DNA of 64,000 bases from Saprospiraceae bacterium (GTDB lineage: Bacteria; Bacteroidota; Bacteroidia; Chitinophagales; Saprospiraceae). The notes below the pieces were generated by a model. That model had not been told where the DNA came from. It saw nothing but the letters and a program-made list of their open reading frames with translations, and ran no database searches. The position numbers and the translations under genes are program-made. Position 1 is the stretch's first letter. Every line of letters starts with the position of its first letter. Positions 53,877 through 62,807 of the stretch are shown one piece after another. Location of the stretch: NCBI GenBank assembly GCA_016716185.1, contig JADJWV010000003.1, positions 124,001 to 188,000 of the forward strand. The letters are read 5' to 3'.

Positions 53877-55130
53877 TTAGACCTGTTCAAATGCCTGTTC
53901 CAAATCATAAATCAGGTCATTGTAATTTTCCACTCCAATAGAGAGCCGGATCATTTTTTCTGTGATCGATAATTTTATTTTTTCCGCGGGATCGACATCC
54001 GCATGTGTCATGGTTGCCGGATGTTCCGCCAAACTTTCTGTGCTGCCCAGGCTCACGGCAAGTTTGATAAGTTTCAAAGCATTGAGGAACTTGAATGCTT
54101 CAGCTTCTCCTCCTCTTACATCGAAAGAAATCATGGCCCCATTGCTTAAACATTGTCTTTGCTTAATTTCGTACAATTCGGTTTGGGATGGCCTGATGTT
54201 GCCTAAAAAATATACTTTTTCAACTTTGGGATGCGTGTTTAAGTAATCAGCAATCTTATCTGCATTGGCTGCCTGTGTATCCATTCTTGCTTTCAGGGTT
54301 TCAAGGCTGCGCAACAATAACCAGCCGGTCCAGGGTCCTGCCATATTGCCCAAAAAAGTTCGCAAAACTTTAATGCGCGTCATTAAAGCTTTGCTGCCAA
54401 GGCAAGCTCCGGCGATCACATCGCTGTGGCCACCGATATATTTCGTAGCAGAATAAAGCACCAGGTCAGCTCCATGTTTAAGCGGGTGCTGCCAGATCGG
54501 CCCCATATAGGTATTGTCGACAGCCAGGTAAATTTCCTTGTCCTGCCTTGAAAAATATTTCGCAATTTCTTTGCAGCATCGGATGTCAATCAGATCGTTC
54601 GTTGGATTGGCAGGTGTCTCGATATAGATCATGGCCAGGCGGTCCCTCAATCCACTTTGCTCGACAATTTTAATAGCCTCTTCTTTGCATTGTCCGACAG
54701 AAAAACTTAAAACATGAACGCCAAACTGGTTTAGAATTTTCCTTATAAAATGATCAGTTCCTCCGTATAAGGGCGTGCTGAACAACAACAGATCACCGGG
54801 CCTTAAAAATTCCAACAATACTGTTGTAATGGCCGACATTCCACTTTCAAAAACTGCGCAATCTTCGGCTTCGTCCCACAAACACAATCTATTCTCGAGG
54901 ATTTCCAAATCCGGATTATTAATCCTGCTATAGATCAAACCGGTTTTCTCTCCTTCGGCTCTCTCCCGCAATCCATATGCCAGCTCAAAAAAGGCTTTTC
55001 CTTCTTCGGCATTTTTAAACACAAATGTCGAGGTTTGAAAAATCGGACATTTAATAGCCCCTTCCGACCATTCCGGCCGGTAACCATAAGACATCATTAA
55101 ACTTTCGGGATGGAATTTATGGTCGTTCAT
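53877..55130 (-). CDS. Cys/Met metabolism PLP enzyme (cystathionine gamma-synthase / methionine gamma-lyase family)
   Basis: A 417-residue gamma-family PLP enzyme. Motifs: IKCPIFQTSTFVF near residue 28, GLIYSRINNPDLEILE (PLP phosphate-binding Y-S-R), AVFESGMSAITT, PLYGGTDHF with the stacking Tyr, and LYSATKYIGGHSDVIAG with the Schiff-base Lys in SATKY. Near the C-terminus, VSLGSTESLAEHPATMTH is family-typical. The family covers cystathionine synthase, cystathionine lyase and methionine gamma-lyase, and these cannot be safely separated by eye; the long N-terminal insert YGLRERAEGEK is unusual. It stands alone on the minus strand. Confidence 0.85.
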   Translation of the reverse strand: MNDHKFHPESLMMSYGYRPEWSEGAIKCPIFQTSTFVFKNAEEGKAFFELAYGLRERAEGEKTGLIYSRINNPDLEILENRLCLWDEAEDCAVFESGMSAITTVLLEFLRPGDLLLFSTPLYGGTDHFIRKILNQFGVHVLSFSVGQCKEEAIKIVEQSGLRDRLAMIYIETPANPTNDLIDIRCCKEIAKYFSRQDKEIYLAVDNTYMGPIWQHPLKHGADLVLYSATKYIGGHSDVIAGACLGSKALMTRIKVLRTFLGNMAGPWTGWLLLRSLETLKARMDTQAANADKIADYLNTHPKVEKVYFLGNIRPSQTELYEIKQRQCLSNGAMISFDVRGGEAEAFKFLNALKLIKLAVSLGSTESLAEHPATMTHADVDPAEKIKLSITEKMIRLSIGVENYNDLIYDLEQAFEQV

Positions 55131-55165
55131 ATTCTTTTCATTTCATTCATCGTGCAATGGTAGAC

Positions 55166-55181
55166 TTTATCAAATGATAAA
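55166..55181. promoter_or_regulatory. Palindrome TTTATCA-AA-TGATAAA, possible operator
   Basis: Perfect seven-base arms around AA, 36 bases upstream of the PLP enzyme start. Position and symmetry would fit a dimeric repressor site; no regulator is assigned. Confidence 0.3.
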
Positions 55182-55242
55182 CGGATGATTTTCATCATTC
55201 GGCCAGTTAATTCTTATTGGTTATGATTGGTACTCGCCTGCC

Positions 55243-56010
55243 ATCACGGTTCTGCAGCCCGGGGCAAGCCCAGTACCCAAATTTCGTCACAAGGAACTAG
55301 GTATTATACCTATCGCCTCTGGCAAGATTGTTTGATTTTCAAATTTTATTTCTGCTCCTATAAAAGGATTGTAATAATTGAGCCTCGTCCATAAAATCCA
55401 GCAGAGATCAAGCGTTCGTTTAGTTATAACCATATATTTTCTGCGCAATTCTGCGAAATCTGCGGGATATAAAAACTTCGTAATACCGAAAATATATGAA
55501 TCATTCCTTACGCAATTATAAATTGGTTTCCCGCAAATCACGCAGATTTACGCAGATAATAAATTCAAATGAATTTAATCATGGTTCTGCAGCCCGGGGT
55601 AAGCCCAGTACCCAAATTTCGTCACAAGGTATGAGGTATTATACCTATCGCCTCTGGCGGGATTGTTCGACATTCAAATTTATTTCTACTCCTATAAAAG
55701 GATTGTAATAATTGAGCCTCGTTCATAAAATCCAGCAGAGATCAAGCGTTCGTTTAGTTATAACCATATATTTTCTGCGCAATTCTGCGAAATCTGCGGG
55801 ATATAAAAACTTCGTAATACCGAAAATATATGAATCATTCCTTACGCAATTATAAATTGGTTTCCCGCAAATCACGCAGATTTACGCAGATATTAAATTC
55901 AATAAATTTAATCATTATTCTGCAGCCCGGGGCAAGCCCAGTATCCGAATTTCGGCACAAGGAACGAGGTATTATACCATTCTACTCTGGCAAGATTTTT
56001 TGACATTCAA
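55243..56010. repeat. Two and a third copies of a ~334-bp repeat
   Basis: CTGCAGCCCGGGG marks each copy at 55252, 55588 and 55920 (336 and 332 bases apart). A unit holds AAGCCCAGTACCC, GGTATTATACC, a 100-base AT-rich middle, then the inverted pair TTCTGCGAAATCTGCGGGA and TCCCGCAAATCACGCAGAT. That pair belongs to the same CTGCG family as the 122-bp repeats. Copy 3 stops after about 90 bases. Bases 55131-55242 and 56011-56140 hold no recognised feature apart from the operator candidate. Confidence 0.88.
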
Positions 56011-56140
56011 ATTTTACTTGTTCTCTTTTTGAAGATCGAAAAAGTTGTGTCTCCCTCCAAAAATATTTTAGAACAATCTAACTTATAACAGACTGTATTT
56101 ACAAAAAATGCAAAGTCCAAACGATCACCCAAACGAAAAT

Positions 56141-56923
56141 TCAGGATACTACCTTCAATTGGATGAGGATTATAAATAAAATTCCCAAGGCAATTCTGTA
56201 CCAGCCAAAGTAAGCGAATCCATACTTTCCAACAAAAATCAGCATAAACTTAACGGCTACCCATGCAGAAACAAAAGCAACGACGAGTCCGGTACACAGC
56301 AATTTGATTTCGTATGCTGAAAAAGAGGTTGACGTTTTATACAGATCATAGGAAGTAGCGGCCATCATGGTTGGTACAGCCAATAAAAAAGAAAATTCAG
56401 TTGCTTGAGTTTTATTAAATCCGTTAAACAATCCACCAACGATGGTAGCACCTGCTCTGGATACGCCAGGCACCACGGAAATTCCCTGTATAACTCCAAT
56501 CCAGAATGCATTTTTATCAGGGATTCGATCCAGTTGATCGTAAAAAGTTGTTTTCGAATCGATGTATTTATCGAGCCATAAGAAAAAAATACCGCCAACA
56601 ATAAGCATTATGGAAACCACCATGGTGCTGAACAAATGCGTTTTGATCAGATCATATGCGAGAAATCCAATAATTGCTGTGGGAACAAAAGCGATCATCA
56701 ACTTTTTATACATGAATAAATTTTTGTAAAATTTTCCAGCATACATATAAGCAATGGCTAAAATCGCTCCCAGTTGAATGGAGATTTCAAATGTTTTTAA
56801 AAACTCCGTATTTTCGAGTCCCAGACAAGCTGAGGTTAATATCATATGACCTGTCGATGAAACCGGTAAAAACTCCGTTAGTCCTTCGACGATGGCAATG
56901 ATGATGGCTTCCAGTATGTCCAT
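56141..56923 (-). CDS. uppP: Undecaprenyl-diphosphatase
   Basis: Recycles the lipid carrier of cell-wall synthesis by removing a phosphate from undecaprenyl diphosphate (BacA family). The 260-residue membrane protein has about eight segments. Motif 1 is EGLTEFLPVSSTGHMIL at residues 13-29, with the catalytic Glu pair region. Motif 2 is VVPGVSRAGATIVGG at about 150-164; the commonly conserved SRS is SRA here. It shares function with murA and mtgA in the window but not location. Confidence 0.93.
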   Translation of the reverse strand: MDILEAIIIAIVEGLTEFLPVSSTGHMILTSACLGLENTEFLKTFEISIQLGAILAIAYMYAGKFYKNLFMYKKLMIAFVPTAIIGFLAYDLIKTHLFSTMVVSIMLIVGGIFFLWLDKYIDSKTTFYDQLDRIPDKNAFWIGVIQGISVVPGVSRAGATIVGGLFNGFNKTQATEFSFLLAVPTMMAATSYDLYKTSTSFSAYEIKLLCTGLVVAFVSAWVAVKFMLIFVGKYGFAYFGWYRIALGILFIILIQLKVVS

Positions 56924-56934
56924 AATTTTTTGAC

Positions 56935-57115
56935 TTTTTGACTTTTTGACTTCCCGATAAAATTTACGTGATTATTTGTTTTCGAAAACTTTATGTTATT
57001 TTATCGGGATGACTATTTGACTATTTGACTATTTGACTTTTCGACTTTTAGACTTTTAGACTTTTAGACTTTTAGACTTTTAGACTTTTAGACTTTTAGA
57101 CTTTTAGACTTTTAA
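56935..57115. repeat. GACTTTTTG and GACTTTTAG tracts
   Basis: Units of gactttttg and gactatttg on both sides of element D, then about eight units of gacttttag up to 57115. It lies in a same-strand junction between uppP and the hydrolase gene. No CTAAC palindrome is present. Confidence 0.9.
56952..57009. mobile_element. 58-bp inverted-end element, copy D
   Basis: TCCCGATAAAAT at 56952-56963 and ATTTTATCGGGA at 56998-57009, inserted in the GACTTTTTG tract. The interior TTTACGTGATTATTTG... is not shared with the other copies. Confidence 0.75.
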
Positions 57116-57151
57116 GCTTATCGAATATTCGAAAGGTCGAATTTTCTCTTA

Positions 57152-58069
57152 TCAATACCAATTCCCCTGAACGGCGATTTGAAATCCAAGTGTTTGAATA
57201 TGCTTTTGCATTTCTTCCGACCACAATAAGGGATTGGTGTGATTCAAGTGAATGAAATTTATTTTCTTTTTTTCATTTGCTTCCTCTTTTTCAAAAAGCT
57301 TTATCGTTTCGGTGACCAATGGATGGGGAATTTCTTCAATACTTCTGTTGCTCAACTCGCCCTCGTGATAAAAAGTTGCATCCAAAAAAGCGACATCACA
57401 CTTGTTGACCTGAGTTACAATATCCAGATTCCATTTTTGCCATTTATCTATATCGGGAATAAATAAGTAATTCCTGCCTGCACAACCGATCTTAAAACCA
57501 ACGGTCTCAGAAAATTCGTCCCGATGTGGAACCTGAACCGGACTAACAACAATATCATCAGACAATCTAAAATCCTTGTCTTGATTTAAACTCCTGATAG
57601 AAATATTATTTAATTGCACCAATTGACTCCAGGGCCCGTTCTGGACAAGAAATTGTGCCATTTTAGGCATCACATACACCGGTATGGCATTTGTATGCAT
57701 TACTTCCCTCCCAAGTTGCATCAGGCCTGTATAATGTCCGATATGTGCATGGGTGATCAATATGCCATCCGGCATATAGGGCAATTGTCCGTTCGTTTGT
57801 TCATGGAGCATTTGAATTTGCAAGGCTATATCAGGACTGGCTTCAACAAGCCACCACTTATTTAATTTCCAGTCGACTACTGCAAGAGAAACAACATGTA
57901 ATTTTGGATGAGCAGGATTCCATGCTTTCCTGCAACATTCCTTGCGGCAGCCCATGTGAGGATAGCCTCCATCCTGACAAACTCCTAATACCAGGACTGC
58001 AGGTTTTGTTTCCTGAGCATGAAAATATTGGAGCCAACAGCAAAAAATTAAAATTAAACTTATTCTCAT
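57152..58069 (-). CDS. Exported PqqB-like metallo-beta-lactamase-fold hydrolase
   Basis: A 305-residue protein with a signal peptide (ISLILIFCCWLQYFHAQ). The opening LVLGVCQDGGYPHMGC with CCRKAW resembles PqqB and its relatives, which keep a Cys-rich start. The metal motif reads THAHIGHYTGL, where the usual H-x-H-x-D-H has Gly in place of Asp, and the later HLNHTNP gives another His. The lost Asp would be a metal ligand, so activity may be altered or single-metal. It starts one base after the uvrB stop, so it is probably co-transcribed with it. No other pqq genes are nearby, so PQQ synthesis is not implied. Confidence 0.78.
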   Translation of the reverse strand: MRISLILIFCCWLQYFHAQETKPAVLVLGVCQDGGYPHMGCRKECCRKAWNPAHPKLHVVSLAVVDWKLNKWWLVEASPDIALQIQMLHEQTNGQLPYMPDGILITHAHIGHYTGLMQLGREVMHTNAIPVYVMPKMAQFLVQNGPWSQLVQLNNISIRSLNQDKDFRLSDDIVVSPVQVPHRDEFSETVGFKIGCAGRNYLFIPDIDKWQKWNLDIVTQVNKCDVAFLDATFYHEGELSNRSIEEIPHPLVTETIKLFEKEEANEKKKINFIHLNHTNPLLWSEEMQKHIQTLGFQIAVQGNWY

Positions 58070-58070
58070 T

Positions 58071-60098
58071 TTAAACCAATATTTCTTTAAGCTTCTTTTT
58101 CAATGCATTCATTTCATCGCGGTGTACAGCAGCTTGAATAAAGTCCAGATCTTTCGCGGCTGCTTTCATTTTTCGTTCGGCTTCTTCAATTAGTTTTTCA
58201 ACCTGTGTTCTGCTCATAAAGGCAATCAGCGGATCGGCGGCAACAGATGCCTCCTCTTTTTCGATGTAGGCTTTGGGATCCTTGCCTCTCAGATCCAATA
58301 TGGAACTCTTTTGCATGATTTCTTCCCGGCTTTTACTCAATGTTTTTGGAGTGATTCCGTGCTCTTCATTATAAGCAATTTGTTTGCTTCTTCTCCTGTT
58401 CGTTTCGTCTATGGTTCGCTGCATCGATTGGGTAATTTTATCTGCATAGAAAATTACTTTCCCGTTTGCATTCCTGGCTGCCCTGCCTGCAGTTTGTGTC
58501 AGTGATCTGTCGTTTCTTAAAAATCCTTCTTTGTCAGCATCCAATATGGCAACCAATGAAACTTCGGGAAGATCCAATCCTTCCCGCAATAAGTTGACTC
58601 CCACTAAAACATCGAATTCTCCAATCCTCAAATCCCTCAGGATCTCCATGCGCTCCATGGTATCGACTTCCGAATGGATGTATTTGCATAAAATCTGCAT
58701 TCCTTGCAAATATTTACTCAATTCTTCAGACATGCGCTTGGTGAGGGTTGTAACTAACACTCGTTCGCCAACGGATTTCCGGATCCTGATCTCTTCGAGC
58801 AGGTCGTCGATCTGATGGAGTGAAGGCCGCACTTCGATGGGCGGATCCAGCAATCCGGTAGGACGGACCACCTGTTCCACAAATTCTCCTTCGGTCTGGC
58901 TAAGTTCATAATCACCCGGGGTGGCACTGACATAGACGACCTGATTGATCTGCTTTTCGAATTCCTCAAAGTTCAAAGGCCGGTTGTCCAATGCCGATGG
59001 CAATCGAAATCCAAAATTCACTAAATTTTGTTTGCGGGCCCGGTCTCCTCCCCACATGCCCCGGATCTGCGGTATCGTTACATGCGATTCATCAATCATA
59101 AGTACATAATCCTCAGGAAAATAATCCAACAAACAAAAAGGCCGGGTTCCCGGATTTCTACCATCAAAAAATCTGGAATAATTTTCAATACCACTGCAAT
59201 AACCCAGTTCGCGTATCATTTCGAGATCAAACTGTGTCCGCTCTACAATTCTCTTCGACTCCAAATATTTGCGCTCCTCATCGAAGTATTTGCGTTGCTC
59301 TTCCAATTCATCTTCAATAGACCGGATGATGTGTTTCAATCGATCTTTCGGAGCAACATACAAATTGGCAGGAAAAATCGCTGCAAATTCCATGCTGGTG
59401 ATTCGCTTCCCGCTGGAGAGTTCGATCTGATCGATGTTTTCGATTTCATCGCCAAAAAAATGGATCCGGTAACCATAATCTGCATAAGGAAGATAGATAT
59501 CTACGGTATCGCCCTTAACCCTGAATTCACCGCGGTTCAGGCTGGATTCGGTTCTGCTGTAAAGACTATCCACAAGTTTGTACAGAAAAATATTACGCGG
59601 AAGTTTTTGGCCCTTTTGCAATCTGATGATCCCGGTTTTGTAATCCTCCGGATTGCCCATACCAAAAATACACGAGACCGTTGCCACCAGTATGATATCC
59701 CTCCGGCCCGAGAGCAACGAAGAAGTAGCTTTCAAGCGAAGGCGGTCCACTTCCTCATTGATCTGTAAATCTTTTTCGATGAAGGTGTCGGTGACCGATA
59801 TGTAAGCCTCAGGCTGATAATAATCGTAATAAGAAACAAAATACTCTACGGCGTTGTCGGGAAAAAATTCCCTGAATTCTCCGTACAATTGCGCTGTTAA
59901 AGTCTTGTTATGGGTCATCACCAGGGTTGGTTTTTCAACCTGGGCAATCACATTAGCCATAGTAAACGTCTTGCCTGAACCGGTGACTCCCAACAATACC
60001 TGCGCACGTTCTCCACTTTGAATGCCTGCCACCAATTGTTGAATGGCCTGTGGTTGGTCGCCGGTAGGCTGATAAGGTGAACTTAAGTGAAACGACAT
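58071..60098 (-). CDS. uvrB: Excinuclease ABC subunit B
   Basis: Damage-verifying helicase-like subunit of nucleotide excision repair. The 675-residue protein has Walker A GVTGSGKTFTMANVI near residue 40, the beta-hairpin region YYDYYQPEAYI, the helicase motif DESHVTIPQIRGM, LLREGLDLPEVSLVAILDADKEGF, and a C-terminal UVR domain (LIEEAERKMKAAAKDLDF) that binds UvrC. Length and motif order are complete. It contrasts with the broken uvrA at 9.2 kb, which implies another functional uvrA or a sequence artefact there. Confidence 0.95.
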   Translation of the reverse strand: MSFHLSSPYQPTGDQPQAIQQLVAGIQSGERAQVLLGVTGSGKTFTMANVIAQVEKPTLVMTHNKTLTAQLYGEFREFFPDNAVEYFVSYYDYYQPEAYISVTDTFIEKDLQINEEVDRLRLKATSSLLSGRRDIILVATVSCIFGMGNPEDYKTGIIRLQKGQKLPRNIFLYKLVDSLYSRTESSLNRGEFRVKGDTVDIYLPYADYGYRIHFFGDEIENIDQIELSSGKRITSMEFAAIFPANLYVAPKDRLKHIIRSIEDELEEQRKYFDEERKYLESKRIVERTQFDLEMIRELGYCSGIENYSRFFDGRNPGTRPFCLLDYFPEDYVLMIDESHVTIPQIRGMWGGDRARKQNLVNFGFRLPSALDNRPLNFEEFEKQINQVVYVSATPGDYELSQTEGEFVEQVVRPTGLLDPPIEVRPSLHQIDDLLEEIRIRKSVGERVLVTTLTKRMSEELSKYLQGMQILCKYIHSEVDTMERMEILRDLRIGEFDVLVGVNLLREGLDLPEVSLVAILDADKEGFLRNDRSLTQTAGRAARNANGKVIFYADKITQSMQRTIDETNRRRSKQIAYNEEHGITPKTLSKSREEIMQKSSILDLRGKDPKAYIEKEEASVAADPLIAFMSRTQVEKLIEEAERKMKAAAKDLDFIQAAVHRDEMNALKKKLKEILV

Positions 60099-60127
60099 GA
60101 ACTACAAAAATAAGCAGACTCCTGAAA

Positions 60128-60898
60128 GTGAACGCCGGGATTTTAAATAGTAAACAACAGGGAAGCGGTCATGTTCTGATCATTCTCCATGGCTTATTCG
60201 GCAGCCTGGATAATTGGCAATCTATGGCCCGTAAACTCAGCGAATATTTTACGGTCATTACTCTGGATTTGCGCAATCACGGCAAGTCCTTCCATCATCC
60301 GGAGATGAATTATCGCGTCATGGCAGACGATCTTTTGGAATTTATTCAAACACACCAGATTCCGGATTGCCATCTCATAGGACACAGCATGGGCGGCAAG
60401 GTCATTTTGGAATTGATCAAACGGGAATGGCAAACGCAACATAAAGCGATGGTCCTGGATATAAGCCCAAAAGCTTACCCCAATGTACACAACGAGATCC
60501 TCCATGCAATGATTCAATTGCCTCTGAACGAACTCAACAATCGACAGGAATTAGATCAGGCCCTTTCTGCATTTATTAAAGAATTTGAAATCCGGCAATT
60601 TATATTGAAGAATGTCGACCGGAATGAACGTGGTCGTTTTAGCTGGAAACTAAATCTGGAAGCCCTGAACAGATGTTATCCGGAAATTTCAAAAGCAATA
60701 GAAATAGATCATCCCATTCAAAATGAAATTTGTTTTGTGAGAGGAAGCCGATCTCCTTACATTTTAGAAACAGACCTTGAAATTTTAAAAAATACGTTTA
60801 TTCATTCCCGTTTTATAACCATTGAGAATGCCGGACATTGGATCCACGTAGATCAACCGGACCTTTTATTCCAAAGCATTGTAGACTATTTTCAATAA
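60128..60898 (+). CDS. Alpha/beta hydrolase, YbfF-like
   Basis: A 256-residue esterase-type protein. The oxyanion-hole region is ILHGLFGSLDNWQ near residue 19. The nucleophile Ser is in LIGHSMGGKV near residue 88, an acid follows in the RGSRSPYI region, and the His is in NAGHWIHVDQPD near 240. The layout matches YbfF and related acyl esterases; the substrate is unknown. The start codon is GTG at 60128, 29 bases from the divergent uvrB start, with no ATG in frame near it. It leads a rightward run with the SDR and rsmA genes. Confidence 0.88.
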   Translation: MNAGILNSKQQGSGHVLIILHGLFGSLDNWQSMARKLSEYFTVITLDLRNHGKSFHHPEMNYRVMADDLLEFIQTHQIPDCHLIGHSMGGKVILELIKREWQTQHKAMVLDISPKAYPNVHNEILHAMIQLPLNELNNRQELDQALSAFIKEFEIRQFILKNVDRNERGRFSWKLNLEALNRCYPEISKAIEIDHPIQNEICFVRGSRSPYILETDLEILKNTFIHSRFITIENAGHWIHVDQPDLLFQSIVDYFQ

Positions 60899-60977
60899 AT
60901 AAATGAAGTGTATTTATAACATTATTGAGAACAAGCCTTCAAGATGGATGTTATTATGGATACTATAAAATCAATTC

Positions 60978-61682
60978 ATGGAAATACAAAAAGCAATTGT
61001 ACTCATTACGGGTGGGAGTCAGGGCATCGGACTCGAAACTGCAAAACTCCTGGTTGCCAAGGGAGCACAAGTTGCCATTTGCGGGCGCAACCCACAAAGA
61101 TTGCAGGAAGCAGCCCAAATAAGCGGTGCTTACCCTATTCAAGCAGATGTCAGTAAGGAAGCAGAAGTAAAACAACTCATCCGGAAGGTCATCGAACAGT
61201 TCGGTGGTTATAATGTATTGATCAATAATGCAGGATATGGTTACTTTGATCAGTTACAGGATCTGGACTTGAATGAATTCAGAACTCTTTTGGAAACCAA
61301 TTTATTGGGGGCCGCCTCTTGTGCAAAAGAATCTGCAGCATATTTTATTGAAAAGAACTACGGAAATATCATCAACGTAGCCTCCACAGCGGCGCGAACA
61401 GGATTTGCCGGAGGCAGTGCATATTGTTCTTCCAAATTTGCATTAACTGCTTTGACAGAATGCTGGAGAAATGAACTACGCAAACACAACATTCGCGTGA
61501 TGCAAATCAACCCCAGTGAAGTTCAAACAGAATTTGTAACCAACAGCGGCCGGCCCGCCAGGCCCTTTAACGAAACCAAACTTCAGGCCACCGAGATTGC
61601 ACACAGCATCCTCGCCATGCTGGAAATGCACGATCGCGGCTTCATCACCGAGCTCACCGTTTTCGCTACCCATCCGCAATGA
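60978..61682 (+). CDS. Short-chain dehydrogenase/reductase
   Basis: A 234-residue classical SDR. The cofactor motif TGGSQGIGLE lies at residues about 11-20, followed by NNAGYG (residues about 84-89), catalytic Ser in NVASTAA, and Tyr-x-x-x-Lys as YCSSK. The Arg at the end of the second strand (CGRNPQR) suggests a preference for NADPH. Substrate unknown. It overlaps the rsmA start by four bases (ATGA), so the two are translationally coupled. Confidence 0.88.
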   Translation: MEIQKAIVLITGGSQGIGLETAKLLVAKGAQVAICGRNPQRLQEAAQISGAYPIQADVSKEAEVKQLIRKVIEQFGGYNVLINNAGYGYFDQLQDLDLNEFRTLLETNLLGAASCAKESAAYFIEKNYGNIINVASTAARTGFAGGSAYCSSKFALTALTECWRNELRKHNIRVMQINPSEVQTEFVTNSGRPARPFNETKLQATEIAHSILAMLEMHDRGFITELTVFATHPQ

Positions 61683-62449
61683 AATATCCTTCCGCTAAAA
61701 AATCATTCGGACAGCACTTTTTAAAAGACCGGAATGTTCTGGACAAGATCAGGGAGATCATTGCCAAATTGGATGTACCGTCCATTCTGGAGATCGGCCC
61801 GGGTACGGGAGCCCTTACCGAACAATTGTTAGTTTTCGGAAAAGAACTGAAATGCATAGAAGCAGACAGAGATATGCAGGAATATCTGCTTCGAACCGGA
61901 ATTCTGAAACCAGAACAACTTATCTGTGGAGATGTATTGGACATTCCTCTCAAAGAAGTCTTTAGCGAACGTCAATTTATACTATGCGGAAATTTTCCCT
62001 ACAATATTTCTTCGCAGATTCTGATCCATACCCTGTTCAATTCTGCTTTTATCCCCCATATGATCGGGATGTTTCAGAAAGAAGTTGCTTTGCGCGTCAT
62101 TGCGAAACCGGGCACCAAAGAGTTTGGTTCGTTAAGTGTGCTTGCACAATTGCTTTATGATCCTGTAAAATGTTTTGATATTGCACCAGGGGCCTTTCAG
62201 CCACCGCCAAAAGTTACTTCATCGGTGATCCACCTGACCAGAAAACAAGAATTGATGAATCCGGATTTGTTCAGAAAAATCCAAAAGCTGGTCCGGCATG
62301 CTTTTCAATACCGGCGTAAAACTTTGCGGAATAATCTAAAATCTTATGTTACTCAACAACAAATGTTGGAGGCTGATTTTTTTAACTGCAGAGCAGAAAC
62401 CTTAAGTCCGGCTGAATTTATTAAATTGTACGAGAAATTGAATGGCTGA
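61679..62449 (+). CDS. rsmA: 16S rRNA dimethyladenosine transferase
   Basis: Dimethylates two adjacent adenosines near the 3' end of 16S rRNA (also called KsgA). The 256-residue protein has KKSFGQHFLKDRNVL at the N-terminus, EIGPGTGALTEQLL for S-adenosylmethionine binding, and the catalytic NFPYNISSQI (usual N-L-P-Y). The C-terminal domain with FQYRRKTLRNNL is typical. Coupled to the SDR gene by the ATGA overlap. Confidence 0.94.
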   Translation: MKYPSAKKSFGQHFLKDRNVLDKIREIIAKLDVPSILEIGPGTGALTEQLLVFGKELKCIEADRDMQEYLLRTGILKPEQLICGDVLDIPLKEVFSERQFILCGNFPYNISSQILIHTLFNSAFIPHMIGMFQKEVALRVIAKPGTKEFGSLSVLAQLLYDPVKCFDIAPGAFQPPPKVTSSVIHLTRKQELMNPDLFRKIQKLVRHAFQYRRKTLRNNLKSYVTQQQMLEADFFNCRAETLSPAEFIKLYEKLNG

Positions 62450-62456
62450 TGGAGAA

Positions 62457-62805
62457 TTGGGCTTAAAGCGGGAAGCTAAAAGCGATAAGCGAAGAGAGCA
62501 ACGTGGAAAGTTCAATGTTCAAAGAGTAAAAAGCTTGATAAATCAGAGAAGGCTCCTAAATTTTTTAATCATAACAGGACAACTGCAAAGCAATTGAATT
62601 CATTAAGAATATTGCATAAAACAATTCAACTCACGTGAACTATACGCTAAGGTATCGACTTTATCAAAAGGTCTAAAGGTCTAAAGGTCTAAAAGTCTAA
62701 AAGTCAAATGGTCTAAAAGTCAAATCTTCTAATAGTCCAAACGTTCCCATACGAACAAATGTTAGTATTGATTTTTTCGCTTAAAGCTTAAAGCTTCTTT
62801 TCGGC
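62457..62805. repeat. Mixed low-complexity tracts after rsmA
   Basis: Starts with cttaaagcgggaagctaaaagcg units (62461-62500), has about seven aaaggtctaaaagtc units at 62668-62735, and ends with cgcttaaagcttaaagc before the convergent stop at 62808. Bases 62530-62665 hold nothing recognised. Confidence 0.85.
62752..62765. repeat. Palindrome CGAAC-AAAT-GTTAG
   Basis: One mismatch in the left arm, the same CGAAC variant as at 13557. It is in the rsmA/lipoprotein convergent junction. Confidence 0.75.
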
Positions 62806-62807
62806 AT

